Shown piece after piece: positions 33,172 through 42,043 of a stretch of DNA of 53,417 nt (the stretch's first letter is position 1; each line of letters begins with the position of its first letter). Under the pieces are notes generated by a model. It worked only from the letters and a program-made list of their open reading frames with translations, made no database searches and was not told the DNA's origin. The stretch comes from an uncultured Dechloromonas sp. (lineage in GTDB: Bacteria > Pseudomonadota > Gammaproteobacteria > Burkholderiales > Rhodocyclaceae), in the NCBI RefSeq assembly GCF_945957265.1, contig NZ_CAMFKO010000029.1, forward strand, positions 1 through 53,417, in the 5' to 3' direction. The translations under genes were made by a program, and so were the position numbers.

Positions 33172-34191
33172 ATGAACTACCGTCACTTTGCCCTGATCGG
33201 CGCCATGGCCGTTTCCGTCCCGGCCTTCGCCCAGGAAGTCACCTTCAAGATCGCCCACTTCCTGCCCTCGGCCGCGCCGACCCAGCAGAAAGTGCTGCAG
33301 CCGTGGTGCGACGAGATGGGCAAGCTGTCCGCCGGCCGCATCAAGTGCCAGTTCTACCCGGCCATGCAGCTGGGCGGCACGCCGGCCCAGCTCGCCGACC
33401 AGGTCAAGAACGGCGTCGCCGACGTGGTGTGGACCGGCCCCGGCTATTCCGCCGGCCGCTTCCCGGCCATCGAGGCCTTCGAGCTGCCGTTCATGGTCAA
33501 GGATGCGACCTCCAGCTCCAAGGCGCTGTGGAAGTATTACCAGCAGAACGCCCAGCAGGAATTCGCCGCCTACAAGGTGCTGGCCTTCCACACCGACGGC
33601 GGCCAGGCGGTGCATACCGCCAGCAAGCAGATCGCCGGCCTGACCGGTTTTTCCGGCCTCAAGCTGCGCACCTCGACCCGCGTCGGCGCCAAGACCCTGG
33701 CCGCGCTGGGCGGCCAGCCGGTCGCCATGCCGCCGGCCCAGGTCACCGAAGCCATCGCCAAGGGCGTGGTCGACGGTTCGCTCGGCGCCTGGGAACTGGT
33801 TTATCCGACCAAGCTGTCGGAAGTCACCAAGTTCCACCTGCAGCCGGACAACGGCGTCGCCCACCCGACCGCCACCGTGCTCACCGTGCTGATGAACAAG
33901 CAGAAGTACGACGGCCTGCCGGCCGACCTCAAGGCCATCGTCGACAAGACCAGCGGCGAGGTCATGGTCGGCAAGTTCGGCGCCATGTTCGACGAGGTGG
34001 CGGCCGATACCAAGAAGCGCATCGCCGCGCAGGGCAACAAGATCACCACGCTGAGCGCGGTCCAGGTGACGGCCATGAAGCAGGCCACCGCCAGCGTCGA
34101 GGACGAGTGGGCCAAGCAGGTCGGCGACAAGGGCCTGGACGGCAAGAAGCTGATTGCCGCCGCCCGCGAACTGACCGGCACCACCAAGTAA
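33172..34191 (+). CDS. dctP: TRAP transporter substrate-binding protein (DctP)
   Basis: A 339-residue periplasmic solute receptor with a signal peptide (MNYRHFALIGAMAVSVPAFA). The DctP-family core includes FKIAHFLPSAAPTQQKVLQP, MQLGGTPAQLADQVKNGVAD and GLKLRTSTRVGAKTL, with the Arg that binds a substrate carboxylate. As first gene of the homoprotocatechuate operon it probably binds an aromatic acid such as 4-hydroxyphenylacetate (inference). The ATG at 33172 has GAGGAG upstream; an earlier in-frame ATG at 33112 would lie on the promoter. Confidence 0.9.
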   Translation: MNYRHFALIGAMAVSVPAFAQEVTFKIAHFLPSAAPTQQKVLQPWCDEMGKLSAGRIKCQFYPAMQLGGTPAQLADQVKNGVADVVWTGPGYSAGRFPAIEAFELPFMVKDATSSSKALWKYYQQNAQQEFAAYKVLAFHTDGGQAVHTASKQIAGLTGFSGLKLRTSTRVGAKTLAALGGQPVAMPPAQVTEAIAKGVVDGSLGAWELVYPTKLSEVTKFHLQPDNGVAHPTATVLTVLMNKQKYDGLPADLKAIVDKTSGEVMVGKFGAMFDEVAADTKKRIAAQGNKITTLSAVQVTAMKQATASVEDEWAKQVGDKGLDGKKLIAAARELTGTTK

Positions 34192-34213
34192 AACAGGGAT
34201 CGAGGAGAACAGC

Positions 34214-34756
34214 ATGCAAGATCCGATGGGCATGCCCCATGAGCTGGTGGAGCACGACAAGGTCGAGCACTACCTGATCGTGGCCGGCAAGGCGATGGCG
34301 ATTTCAGGCGGCGTCCTGTTCATCGCCCTGATCGCCATGTCGCTGGTGTCGATTGTCGGCCGCAAGCTGGGCTTCGGCTCGGTGAACGGCGACATCGAGC
34401 TGATGCAGGCCGGCACGGCGGTCGCGGCGACGGCTTTCCTGCCGTACTGCACCCTGCTCGGCGAGCATATCAAGGTCGATTTCTTCACCGAGAACATGCG
34501 CGATTCCTTGAAGCGCGCCATCGACGGCGTCGCCGAGCTGCTGCTCGGCGGCATCTCGGTGGTGCTCGCCTGGCGCACCGTGCTGTCGGCCATCGCCACC
34601 CACGAATCGCAGGAGGTGACGACGCTGGTCTCGCTGCCGCTGTGGATTCCGACGGCCTTGCTGGTGCCCGGCATCGTGCTCATGGCGGTGTGCGCCTTCT
34701 ATCGCGCCTACGCCCATTTCCATCCGACCAAGAAAATTCCGGGAGCCCACAAATGA
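34214..34756 (+). CDS. dctQ: TRAP transporter small membrane subunit (DctQ)
   Basis: A 180-residue four-helix membrane protein (helices around 28-52, 68-88, 108-130 and 145-168) of the DctQ type, the small permease partner. It overlaps dctM by 4 bases (ATGA) and follows dctP by 22 bp. The order P-Q-M is standard. Confidence 0.88.
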   Translation: MQDPMGMPHELVEHDKVEHYLIVAGKAMAISGGVLFIALIAMSLVSIVGRKLGFGSVNGDIELMQAGTAVAATAFLPYCTLLGEHIKVDFFTENMRDSLKRAIDGVAELLLGGISVVLAWRTVLSAIATHESQEVTTLVSLPLWIPTALLVPGIVLMAVCAFYRAYAHFHPTKKIPGAHK

Positions 34757-36081
34757 GCGGTACTGCCATCGGCCTGATCGGCTTCGGCTGCCTGCTGGCC
34801 ATGCTCGCCGTGCGGGTGCATATCACCATGGCGATGTTCATCACCGGTGCCGGCATCTATCTGGTGATGAATGCCGGCGAGACCTCCGGCCTGCTGTACA
34901 CCCTGAACAACCTGGTCTATGCCCGGGTGTCGAACTACGACCTGGCGGTCATTCCGCTGTTCATCCTGATGGGCCAGTTCGCCACCCACGGCGGCCTGTC
35001 CAAGGCGCTGTTCAAGGCGGCCGGTACGCTGATCGGCCACTGGCGCGGCGGCCTGGCCATGGCCTCGACGGCCGCCTGCGCCGCCTTCGGCGCCATCTGC
35101 GGCTCGTCGCTGGCCACCGCCGCCACCATGGGCCAGGTCGCGCTGCCGGAACTCAAGGCCAACGGCTATTCCGGCAAGCTGTCCACCGCCACGCTGGCCG
35201 CTTCCGGCACGCTGGGCATCCTGATCCCGCCGTCGGTGCCGCTGGTCATCTACGCGGTGCTGACCCAGGAATCCATCGGCAAGCTGTTCGTTGCCGCCGT
35301 GGTTCCCGGCATCATCGCCGCGCTGGGCTACATCCTGGTCATCGCCTTCATCGTCCGTCGCGACCCGAATGCCGGCCCGGCCGGCAAGAAGGTGCAGTTC
35401 GGCGACATGATCAAGGCCCAGATCAACATCATCCCGGTGCTCTGCGTCTTCCTGGTGGTCATCGTCGGCATCTACGGCGGCTGGGCCAACCCGACCGAGG
35501 CTGCGTCGATCGGCGCCGCCGCCTGCGGCATCATCGCGGCGGTGTCCGGCGGCATGCGCAGCAAGGATTTCCTGCAGAGCGTCTATGGCACCGCCCACGC
35601 CACCGGCATGATCTTCATGGTGCTGATCGGCGCCGACCTGCTCAACTCCAGCCTGGCCCTGTCGCAGATGCCGACCGAACTGGCGCTGTGGGTGCAGAAC
35701 AGCGGCCTGCCGGCCCTGGTGGTGCTGTTCGCCATCCTGCTCATCTACATCCTGCTCGGCTGCGTGATGGATTCGCTGGCCATGATCCTCTTGACCATCC
35801 CCATTTTTTATCCGATGGTCATGGGGCTGGATTTCTTCGGCATGGCTGTCGAGGACAAATCGATCTGGTTCGGTATCCTGGCCCTGATGGTCGTCGAGAT
35901 CGGCCTGGTCCATCCGCCGGTCGGCATGAACCTCTACGTCATCAACAAGATCGCCAAGGATGTCCCGATGAAGGATACCGCGTTCGGTGTCATGCCTTTC
36001 CTGGCCTCCGACTTCATCCGCATCATTGCGCTCGTCTTCTTCCCGGTCCTGTGCCTCGGCCTGGTCCACTATCTCGGCTGA
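34753..36081 (+). CDS. dctM: TRAP transporter large membrane subunit (DctM)
   Basis: A 442-residue, twelve-helix permease of the DctM type, which couples uptake to a sodium or proton gradient. The characteristic loop GAICGSSLATAATMGQVALP and the ASGTLGILIPPSVPLVIYAV helix are visible, and a matching repeat (NPTEAASIGAAACG; GLVHPPVGMNLYVI) lies in the second half. The ATG at 34753 overlaps the dctQ stop. It lies 16 bp before hpaG1. Confidence 0.92.
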   Translation: MSGTAIGLIGFGCLLAMLAVRVHITMAMFITGAGIYLVMNAGETSGLLYTLNNLVYARVSNYDLAVIPLFILMGQFATHGGLSKALFKAAGTLIGHWRGGLAMASTAACAAFGAICGSSLATAATMGQVALPELKANGYSGKLSTATLAASGTLGILIPPSVPLVIYAVLTQESIGKLFVAAVVPGIIAALGYILVIAFIVRRDPNAGPAGKKVQFGDMIKAQINIIPVLCVFLVVIVGIYGGWANPTEAASIGAAACGIIAAVSGGMRSKDFLQSVYGTAHATGMIFMVLIGADLLNSSLALSQMPTELALWVQNSGLPALVVLFAILLIYILLGCVMDSLAMILLTIPIFYPMVMGLDFFGMAVEDKSIWFGILALMVVEIGLVHPPVGMNLYVINKIAKDVPMKDTAFGVMPFLASDFIRIIALVFFPVLCLGLVHYLG

Positions 36082-36097
36082 TCGGAGTCTTCACAGC

Positions 36098-36742
36098 ATG
36101 ATCAAACAGAAAGTCAGCGGCACGGTGTACGGCGTCATCCTCAATGACAACGCATCGCTGCAAAAAATCGGTTCCCTCGACGAGGCACCCTACAAGGGCG
36201 CGCCCAAGGCGCCGGTGCTCTATATCAAGCCGGCCAACACCCGCGTCGCCTGCGGTTCCGCGGTCGAGCTGCCGGCCGGGGCGGACAGCGTCGAAGTCGC
36301 CGCCACCATCGGCCTGGTCATGGGTCGCGCCGCCGGCCGCCTGGCCGCCGGCAACGCGCTGGATGCCGTGGCCGGCGTCGTGCTCGCCGCCGACCTCAGC
36401 CTGCCGCACGCCAGCTACTACCGCCCGGCCATCCGCGAGAAGTGCTTCGACGGCGCGCTGCCCGTTTCCTCGGTCAAGCCGCTGGCCGACCTGGCCGGCC
36501 TGGTGCTGACCACCGAGATCGACGGCGAGGTGGTCGATAGCCGTTCGCTGAACGACCTGGTCCGCTCGCCGGCCAGGCTGCTGGCCGACGTCACCGAATG
36601 GATGACGCTCGCCCAGGGCGACGTGCTGCTTGTCGGCATCCGCTACCAGGCGCCGCAGGCCAAGGCCGGCAGCGTCGTGTGCATCGGCGCCGAAGGTCTC
36701 GGCAGCCTGCAATTCACCATCGTCCAGGGAGCACAAGCATGA
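36098..36742 (+). CDS. hpaG1: Homoprotocatechuate pathway isomerase/decarboxylase, N-terminal-type subunit (HpaG1)
   Basis: A 214-residue fumarylacetoacetate hydrolase-superfamily protein corresponding to the N-terminal half of enterobacterial HpaG (VSGTVYGVILNDNASL; APVLYIKPANTRV). HpaG decarboxylates 5-carboxymethyl-2-oxo-hex-3-ene-1,5-dioate and isomerises the product. In Escherichia coli HpaG is one bifunctional chain; here the halves are two genes joined by a 4-bp ATGA overlap. The ATG at 36098 follows CGGAG. Confidence 0.88.
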   Translation: MIKQKVSGTVYGVILNDNASLQKIGSLDEAPYKGAPKAPVLYIKPANTRVACGSAVELPAGADSVEVAATIGLVMGRAAGRLAAGNALDAVAGVVLAADLSLPHASYYRPAIREKCFDGALPVSSVKPLADLAGLVLTTEIDGEVVDSRSLNDLVRSPARLLADVTEWMTLAQGDVLLVGIRYQAPQAKAGSVVCIGAEGLGSLQFTIVQGAQA

Positions 36743-37500
36743 AGCACGGACGCATCGCGTATCAGGGCGCCGTTCACCAGGTGACCGAAGCCCGGGGCAA
36801 GGTTCGCCTGGCCGATGGCCGTCTTCTGAACGAAGGCGACTTCCAGTGGCTGCCGCCGGTCGAGGTCGGCACCGTCTTCGCGCTCGGCCTGAACTATGCC
36901 GACCACGCCAAGGAACTCGCCTTCAAGGCGCCGGAAGTGCCGCTCGTCTTCCTCAAGGGGCCGAACACCATCGTCGGCCACAAGGCGCAGACCCGCCGCC
37001 CGGCCGACGCCACCTACATGCACTACGAGTGTGAGCTGGCCGTGGTCATCGGCAAGACCGGCAAGAACGTCAAGAAGGCCGACGCCATGGGCATGGTCGC
37101 CGGCTACACGGTGGCCAACGACTACGCCATCCGCGACTACCTGGAAAACTTCTACCGCCCCAACCTGCGCGTCAAGAACCGCGACGGCTGCACGCCGCTC
37201 GGCCCGTGGCTGGTCGATGCCGCCGACGTGCCGAACCCGATGGCACTCAAGCTGACGACGCGGGTCAACGGCAAGACGACGCAGGAAGGCACGACGGCCG
37301 ACATGATCTTCGACATCCCGACGCTGATCGAATACCTGTCGTCCTTCATGACCCTGAACCCGGGCGACGTGATCCTGACCGGCACGCCGGAAGGCCTGGC
37401 CGATGTGAAGGCCGGCGACGTCATCGAAACCGAGGTCGAAAACGTCTGCTGCCTGGTCAACACCATCGTCGACGACGCCACCTATTTCGCCAACGCTTAA
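36739..37500 (+). CDS. hpaG2: Homoprotocatechuate pathway isomerase/decarboxylase, C-terminal-type subunit (HpaG2)
   Basis: A 253-residue fumarylacetoacetate hydrolase-fold enzyme. VFALGLNYADHAKEL starts the fold, metal-binding acidic residues lie in YMHYECELAVVIGKTGKN, and NDYAIRDYLENFYRPNLRVKN is characteristic of the HpaG C-terminal half; LTGTPEGLADVKAGD closes it. It acts after HpaE and HpaF, giving 2-oxohept-3-enedioate. Translation is coupled to hpaG1. Confidence 0.9.
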   Translation: MKHGRIAYQGAVHQVTEARGKVRLADGRLLNEGDFQWLPPVEVGTVFALGLNYADHAKELAFKAPEVPLVFLKGPNTIVGHKAQTRRPADATYMHYECELAVVIGKTGKNVKKADAMGMVAGYTVANDYAIRDYLENFYRPNLRVKNRDGCTPLGPWLVDAADVPNPMALKLTTRVNGKTTQEGTTADMIFDIPTLIEYLSSFMTLNPGDVILTGTPEGLADVKAGDVIETEVENVCCLVNTIVDDATYFANA

Positions 37501-37519
37501 GAGAAAGCGAGAACAGCCC

Positions 37520-38974
37520 ATGATCAAGCACATCATCAACGGCGAAAAAGTCGCCAGCAAGGAAGTCTTCGAGACCATCAACCCGGCCACCGGCGAGGTC
37601 ATCGACACCGTCGCCAGCGGCGGCCAGGACGAAATCAACGCCGCCGTCGCCGCCGCCAAGGCCGCCTTCCCGGGCTGGGCCGCGACGCCGGTCAAGGAGC
37701 GCGCCCGCCTGGTGCGCCGCCTGGGCGAGCTGATCGCCGCCAACGTCGAGCCGATCGCCGACATGGAAACCGCCGACTGCGGCCAGGTTACCAACCAGAC
37801 CAAGCGCGTGCTGATCCCCCGCGCTTCCGACAACTTCAACTACTTCGCCGAGCTGATCCAGCACATGCACGGCGAAACCTACGATTCCGACACCGGCCAC
37901 CTGAACTACACGCTGTGGCAGCCGGTTGGCGTCTGCGCGCTGATCTCGCCGTGGAACGTGCCGTTCATGACCGCCACCTGGAAGACCGCGCCCTGCCTGG
38001 CTTTCGGCAACACCGCCGTGATGAAGATGTCCGAGCTGTCGCCGCTGACCGCCAACCGCCTCGGCGAACTGGCCCTCGAGGCCGGCATCCCGGCCGGCGT
38101 CTTCAACGTCGTCCATGGTTTCGGCGACAAGGCCGGCGAGCCGCTGGTGTCGCATCCGGATGTGCGTTCGATCTCCTTCACCGGCTCGACCGCCACCGGC
38201 AACCGCATCGTCAAGGCCGCCGGCCTGAAGAAGTTCTCGATGGAGCTGGGCGGCAAGTCGCCGTTCATCATCTTCGACGACGCCGACTACGAACGCGCCC
38301 TCGACGCCGCCATCTTCATGATCTTCTCGAACAACGGCGAACGCTGCACCGCCGGTTCGCGGATCATCGTCCAGGCCGGCATCTACGACAAGTTCGTCGC
38401 CGATTTCGCCGCCCGCGCCTCGCGCCTGACGGTCGGCGACCCGATGGACCCGAACACCGTGATCGGCCCGATGATCTCCAAGGGTCACATGGACAAGGTC
38501 AATTACTACATCGAGCTCGGCAAGCAGGAAGGCGCCAAGGTCGTCGCCGGTGGCGGTACGCCGGTCGTTGCCGACAAGTTCAAGAACGGTTTCTGGGTGC
38601 AACCCACCGTCTTCGCTGACGTCGACAACAAGATGCGCATCGCCCAGGAAGAAATCTTCGGCCCGGTGCCCTGCATCATCCGCTTCAAGACCGAAGAGGA
38701 AGCCGTCGCCATCGCCAACGACACCATCTACGGCCTGTCGTCGTACTTGTGGACCAACAACACCGGCCGCGCCATCCGCCTGGCCAAGGCCATCGAGTCG
38801 GGCATGACCTTCGTCAACAGCCAGAACGTCCGCGACCTGCGCCAGCCCTTCGGCGGCTCCAAGGCCTCGGGTACCGGCCGCGAAGGCAACCACTACAGCT
38901 ACGAAGTGTTCTGCGAAGCCAAGAACATCGCCGTGTCGTACGGCAGCCACCACATCCCGCGCTGGGGAGTCTAA
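37520..38974 (+). CDS. hpaE: 5-carboxymethyl-2-hydroxymuconate semialdehyde dehydrogenase
   Basis: A 484-residue NAD-dependent aldehyde dehydrogenase, oxidising the ring-cleavage product of homoprotocatechuate. FTGSTATGNRIVKAAG (cofactor region), MELGGKSPFII (general base) and NNGERCTAGSRI (catalytic Cys) are in the HpaE pattern, as are the N-terminus MIKHIINGEKVASKEVFETI and the C-terminal GREGNHYSYEVFCE. It lies between hpaG2 (19 bp) and hpaD (3 bp), in the expected operon. Confidence 0.93.
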   Translation: MIKHIINGEKVASKEVFETINPATGEVIDTVASGGQDEINAAVAAAKAAFPGWAATPVKERARLVRRLGELIAANVEPIADMETADCGQVTNQTKRVLIPRASDNFNYFAELIQHMHGETYDSDTGHLNYTLWQPVGVCALISPWNVPFMTATWKTAPCLAFGNTAVMKMSELSPLTANRLGELALEAGIPAGVFNVVHGFGDKAGEPLVSHPDVRSISFTGSTATGNRIVKAAGLKKFSMELGGKSPFIIFDDADYERALDAAIFMIFSNNGERCTAGSRIIVQAGIYDKFVADFAARASRLTVGDPMDPNTVIGPMISKGHMDKVNYYIELGKQEGAKVVAGGGTPVVADKFKNGFWVQPTVFADVDNKMRIAQEEIFGPVPCIIRFKTEEEAVAIANDTIYGLSSYLWTNNTGRAIRLAKAIESGMTFVNSQNVRDLRQPFGGSKASGTGREGNHYSYEVFCEAKNIAVSYGSHHIPRWGV

Positions 38975-38977
38975 GCC

Positions 38978-39826
38978 ATGGGCAAACTCGTACTCGCCGC
39001 CAAGATCACCCACGTTCCGTCGATGTACCTGTCGGAAATGGACGGGCCGCACAAGGGCTGCCGCCAGGCGGCCATCGACGGCCACAAGGAAATCGCCCGC
39101 CGCATGCGCGAAGCGAACGTCGACACCATCGTCGTCTTCGACACGCACTGGCTGGTCAATTCCGGCTACCACATCAACTGCGCGCCAGCGTGGGAGGGCA
39201 TCTACACCTCCAACGAGTTGCCGCACTTCATCAAGAACATGCCGTTCTCGTACGAAGGCAACCCGGCCCTCGGCCATGCCATCGCCGAGGTGGCGACTGC
39301 CGCCGGTGTGCACACCCGGGCCCACGATGCGACCAGCCTGGCGCTGGAGTACGGCACGCTGGTCCCGATGCGCTACATGAACGAGGACAAGAAGTTCAAG
39401 GTCGTCTCGATCTCCGCGCTGTGCACCGTGCATAACCTGGCCGACTCCATCGCCCTGGGCCGTGCCGTGCGCCAGGCCATCGAGCAGAAGTTCGACGGCA
39501 ACGTCGCCGTGCTCGCTTCCGGCTCGCTGTCGCATCGCTTCGCCCAGAACGGCGTTTCCGAGCAGTTCCTGCACAAGGTCTGGGACCCGTTCCTGGAAAC
39601 CGTCGATCACCACGTCGTCGAGCTGTGGAAGAACGGCGACTGGAAGACCTTCTGCGGCATGCTGCCCGAGTACGCGGTCAAGTGCCACGGCGAAGGGATG
39701 ATGCACGACACGGCGATGCTGCTCGGCGTGCTCGGCGCCGAGGACTACCAGGGCAAGGCGGAAGTGGTCACGCCGTATTTCGGTTCGTCCGGCACCGGCC
39801 AGATCAACGTCGTCTTTCCCGTCTGA
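38978..39826 (+). CDS. hpaD: 3,4-dihydroxyphenylacetate 2,3-dioxygenase, copy 1
   Basis: A 282-residue class III (LigB-type) extradiol dioxygenase closely like enterobacterial HpaD (MGKLVLAAKITHVPSMYLSE; VFDTHWLVNSGYHINCA; SNELPHFIKNM). The iron ligands expected are His12 and His57, plus a C-terminal Glu near the GEGMMHDTAML segment. It opens homoprotocatechuate to 5-carboxymethyl-2-hydroxymuconate semialdehyde. It starts 3 bp after hpaE. A second, diverged copy follows directly. This copy is the closer match to classical HpaD. Confidence 0.92.
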   Translation: MGKLVLAAKITHVPSMYLSEMDGPHKGCRQAAIDGHKEIARRMREANVDTIVVFDTHWLVNSGYHINCAPAWEGIYTSNELPHFIKNMPFSYEGNPALGHAIAEVATAAGVHTRAHDATSLALEYGTLVPMRYMNEDKKFKVVSISALCTVHNLADSIALGRAVRQAIEQKFDGNVAVLASGSLSHRFAQNGVSEQFLHKVWDPFLETVDHHVVELWKNGDWKTFCGMLPEYAVKCHGEGMMHDTAMLLGVLGAEDYQGKAEVVTPYFGSSGTGQINVVFPV

Positions 39827-39895
39827 CAATAGAGCGTAAAGCCATCGACAACCCGACAGAGAAACTCTAATCCATAGACCAAAGGAGACAGATTC

Positions 39896-40792
39896 ATGGG
39901 TGAAATCGTCATGGCCATCAAGTGCACGCACGTGCCGTCGATGCTTATTTCCGAACAGCCGGGCCCGGCGCACGGCTGCCGCCAGGCCGCCATCGATGCC
40001 GAGCGCGAACTCGGCCGCCGTGCCGCCGAACTGGGGGTCGACACCTTCATCGTGTTCGACACGCACTGGCTGGTCAACGCCGGCTACCACATCAACAACA
40101 ACGCGGTGCACAAGGGCAACTACACCAGCCACGAGTTCCCGCACTTCATCCAGGACCTGCCCTACGAATTCCCGGGCAACCCGGAGCTGGGCGACCTGAT
40201 CGCCGAGGAAGCCACAGCCATGGGCGTCAAGACGCGCGCCCACCGGGTGCCGTCGCTCGATCTCGAATACGGCACCATCCTGCCGATGCGCTACATGAAT
40301 CCGGAAGGCAGGATCAAGGTCGTCTCGATCGCCGGCTGGAGCACCTTCGGTTCGCTGGAGGAGTCGCGTATCCTCGGCGAGGCGCTGGCCAAGGCCGTCG
40401 CCCGCAGCAATTGCCGGGTGGCCATTGTTGCGTCCGGCTCGATGTCGCACCAGATCTGGGAAAACCGCCTGGTCGAGCAGGGCTTCAACAGCATCAGCCG
40501 CGAATTCAACAAGCAGGTCGACCTGCGCGCCCTGCAACTGTGGGAAGGCGGCGAATGGGCCACCTTCCTGCGCATGCTGCCCGAATACGCCCAGTACTGC
40601 ACCGGCGAAGGCAAGATGCACGACACCGCCATGCTGTTCGGCGCCATCGGCTGGGACCAGTACGAAGGCAAGGCGGAAGTCGTCTGCCCCTACTTCGAAA
40701 GCTCGGGCACCGGCCAGGTCGTCGTCAATCTGCCGGTCGCCGGTATCCCGCCGCTGACCCGCGGCGTCGGCATGGAAATGCCGGTTTCCTGA
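39896..40792 (+). CDS. hpaD2: 3,4-dihydroxyphenylacetate 2,3-dioxygenase-like protein, copy 2
   Basis: A 298-residue LigB-type extradiol dioxygenase, paralogous to the preceding gene (both have THVPSM, GCRQAAID, FDTHWLVN, LEYGT and GEG-MHDTAML). His12 and His57 are kept. It differs from copy 1 across the substrate-facing regions (for example VPSLDLEYGTILPMRYMNPE and SISREFNKQVDLRALQLW) and has an extra C-terminal tail. It has its own AAGGAGAC ribosome site after a 69-bp gap. It may cleave a different catechol or replace copy 1 under other conditions. Confidence 0.9.
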   Translation: MGEIVMAIKCTHVPSMLISEQPGPAHGCRQAAIDAERELGRRAAELGVDTFIVFDTHWLVNAGYHINNNAVHKGNYTSHEFPHFIQDLPYEFPGNPELGDLIAEEATAMGVKTRAHRVPSLDLEYGTILPMRYMNPEGRIKVVSIAGWSTFGSLEESRILGEALAKAVARSNCRVAIVASGSMSHQIWENRLVEQGFNSISREFNKQVDLRALQLWEGGEWATFLRMLPEYAQYCTGEGKMHDTAMLFGAIGWDQYEGKAEVVCPYFESSGTGQVVVNLPVAGIPPLTRGVGMEMPVS

Positions 40793-40811
40793 TTCACGCA
40801 AGGAGCGAGGA

Positions 40812-41207
40812 ATGCCCCATCTGATCTATGAAATCACCGACAACCTCGATACGGCGGAAGCCGACATCAAGGGCTTGTTGCAGAAATCCAACCAGGTGCT
40901 CATCGAGCAGGGTGGGGTATATCCGACCGGGGGCATCCGCTCCCGCGTCATCTGGCTCAAGGACTACTGCGTCGCCGACGGCGCCCAGTCCAGCGACGCC
41001 TTCGTGCATGCGACGCTGAAGATCGGCGCCGGGCGTTCGGACGAGGCCAAGAAAAAGACCGGCGACGAGTTGTTCGCGATGCTGAGCGACCACTTCGCCG
41101 CCTTCTTCGGGCGCCACGGCCTGGCGCTGTCCATGGAGATCGCCGAGTTCAGCGAGGCCGGCACCTGGAAGAAAAACAACATTCACCCCCGCTACAAGAA
41201 GAACTGA
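40812..41207 (+). CDS. hpaF: 5-carboxymethyl-2-hydroxymuconate delta-isomerase
   Basis: A 131-residue tautomerase-superfamily isomerase (CHMI). The N-terminal proline (MPHLIYEITDNL) becomes the catalytic general base after Met removal. GGIRSRVIWLKDYCVADG and the C-terminal WKKNNIHPRYKKN are typical. It converts the HpaE product into the keto form used by HpaG. It lies 19 bp after hpaD2 and 17 bp before hpaH. Confidence 0.92.
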   Translation: MPHLIYEITDNLDTAEADIKGLLQKSNQVLIEQGGVYPTGGIRSRVIWLKDYCVADGAQSSDAFVHATLKIGAGRSDEAKKKTGDELFAMLSDHFAAFFGRHGLALSMEIAEFSEAGTWKKNNIHPRYKKN

Positions 41208-41224
41208 CAGAGAGGAGAGTCACC

Positions 41225-42028
41225 ATGCTCAGCCAAGACATCATCGAAGCAGCCGCCCGTCGCCTGCACGAGGCCGAAAAGGCCCGCCAGCCGGTGCGCC
41301 AGATTTCGCTGGACCACCCGGAAATCACCATCCCCGACGCCTACGCCATCCAGAAGGCCTGGGTGCAGATGAAGCTGGCCGAGGGCCAGAAGATCGTCGG
41401 CCACAAGATCGGCCTGACCTCGCGCGCCATGCAGATGTCGTCGCAGATCAACGAGCCGGATTTCGGCACGCTGCTCGACGAGATGGTCTACAAGGACGCC
41501 GCCGAGATTCCCTGCTCGCGCTTCATCGACCCGATGGTCGAGGTCGAGCTGGCCTTCATCCTCAAGGACCGCCTGGAAGGCGAGAACGTCACCATCTTCG
41601 ACGTGCTGTCGGCCACCGACTACGTGACCCCGGCGGTCGAGATCATCGACGCCCGCTGCCACCGCATCGACCCCGAAACCAAGCGGCCGCGCAAGGTGAT
41701 GGACACCATCTCGGACAACGCCGCCAACGTCGGCATCATCCTCGGCGGTCGCCCGATCAAGCCGCTCGATATCGACCTGCGCTGGGCCGCCGCGCTGCTC
41801 TACAAGAACGGCATCATCGAGGAAACCGGCGTCGCGGCCGGCGTGCTGAACCACCCGGCCAACGGCATTTCGTGGCTGGCCAAGAAGTTCGCGCCGCACG
41901 GCGTGGCCTTGGAACCGGGGCAGATCATCCTGGCCGGTTCCTTCACGCGGCCCGTCAAGGTCGTGCCGGGCGATACAATCCATGTCGATTACGGCCCGCT
42001 GGGCAATATCAGCGCCCGCTTCGTCTGA
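41225..42028 (+). CDS. hpaH: 2-oxo-hept-4-ene-1,7-dioate hydratase
   Basis: A 267-residue hydratase of the fumarylacetoacetate hydrolase/4-oxalocrotonate decarboxylase-like family. [31 protein letters not shown], the metal-binding [10 protein letters not shown] and [16 protein letters not shown] segments match HpaH. It adds water to the HpaG product, giving the HpaI substrate. A GAGGAG ribosome site precedes the ATG. It lies 15 bp before hpaI. Confidence 0.93.
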   Translation: MLSQDIIEAAARRLHEAEKARQPVRQISLDHPEITIPDAYAIQKAWVQMKLAEGQKIVGHKIGLTSRAMQMSSQINEPDFGTLLDEMVYKDAAEIPCSRFIDPMVEVELAFILKDRLEGENVTIFDVLSATDYVTPAVEIIDARCHRIDPETKRPRKVMDTISDNAANVGIILGGRPIKPLDIDLRWAAALLYKNGIIEETGVAAGVLNHPANGISWLAKKFAPHGVALEPGQIILAGSFTRPVKVVPGDTIHVDYGPLGNISARFV

Positions 42029-42043
42029 CCAGGAACCCGCCCC

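Noticed and set aside
37457..40801. Open reading frame of about 1,110 codons on the minus strand
   Set aside because: Antisense shadow of hpaE and both hpaD genes; composition is typical of a GC-rich complement, with no recognisable domain.
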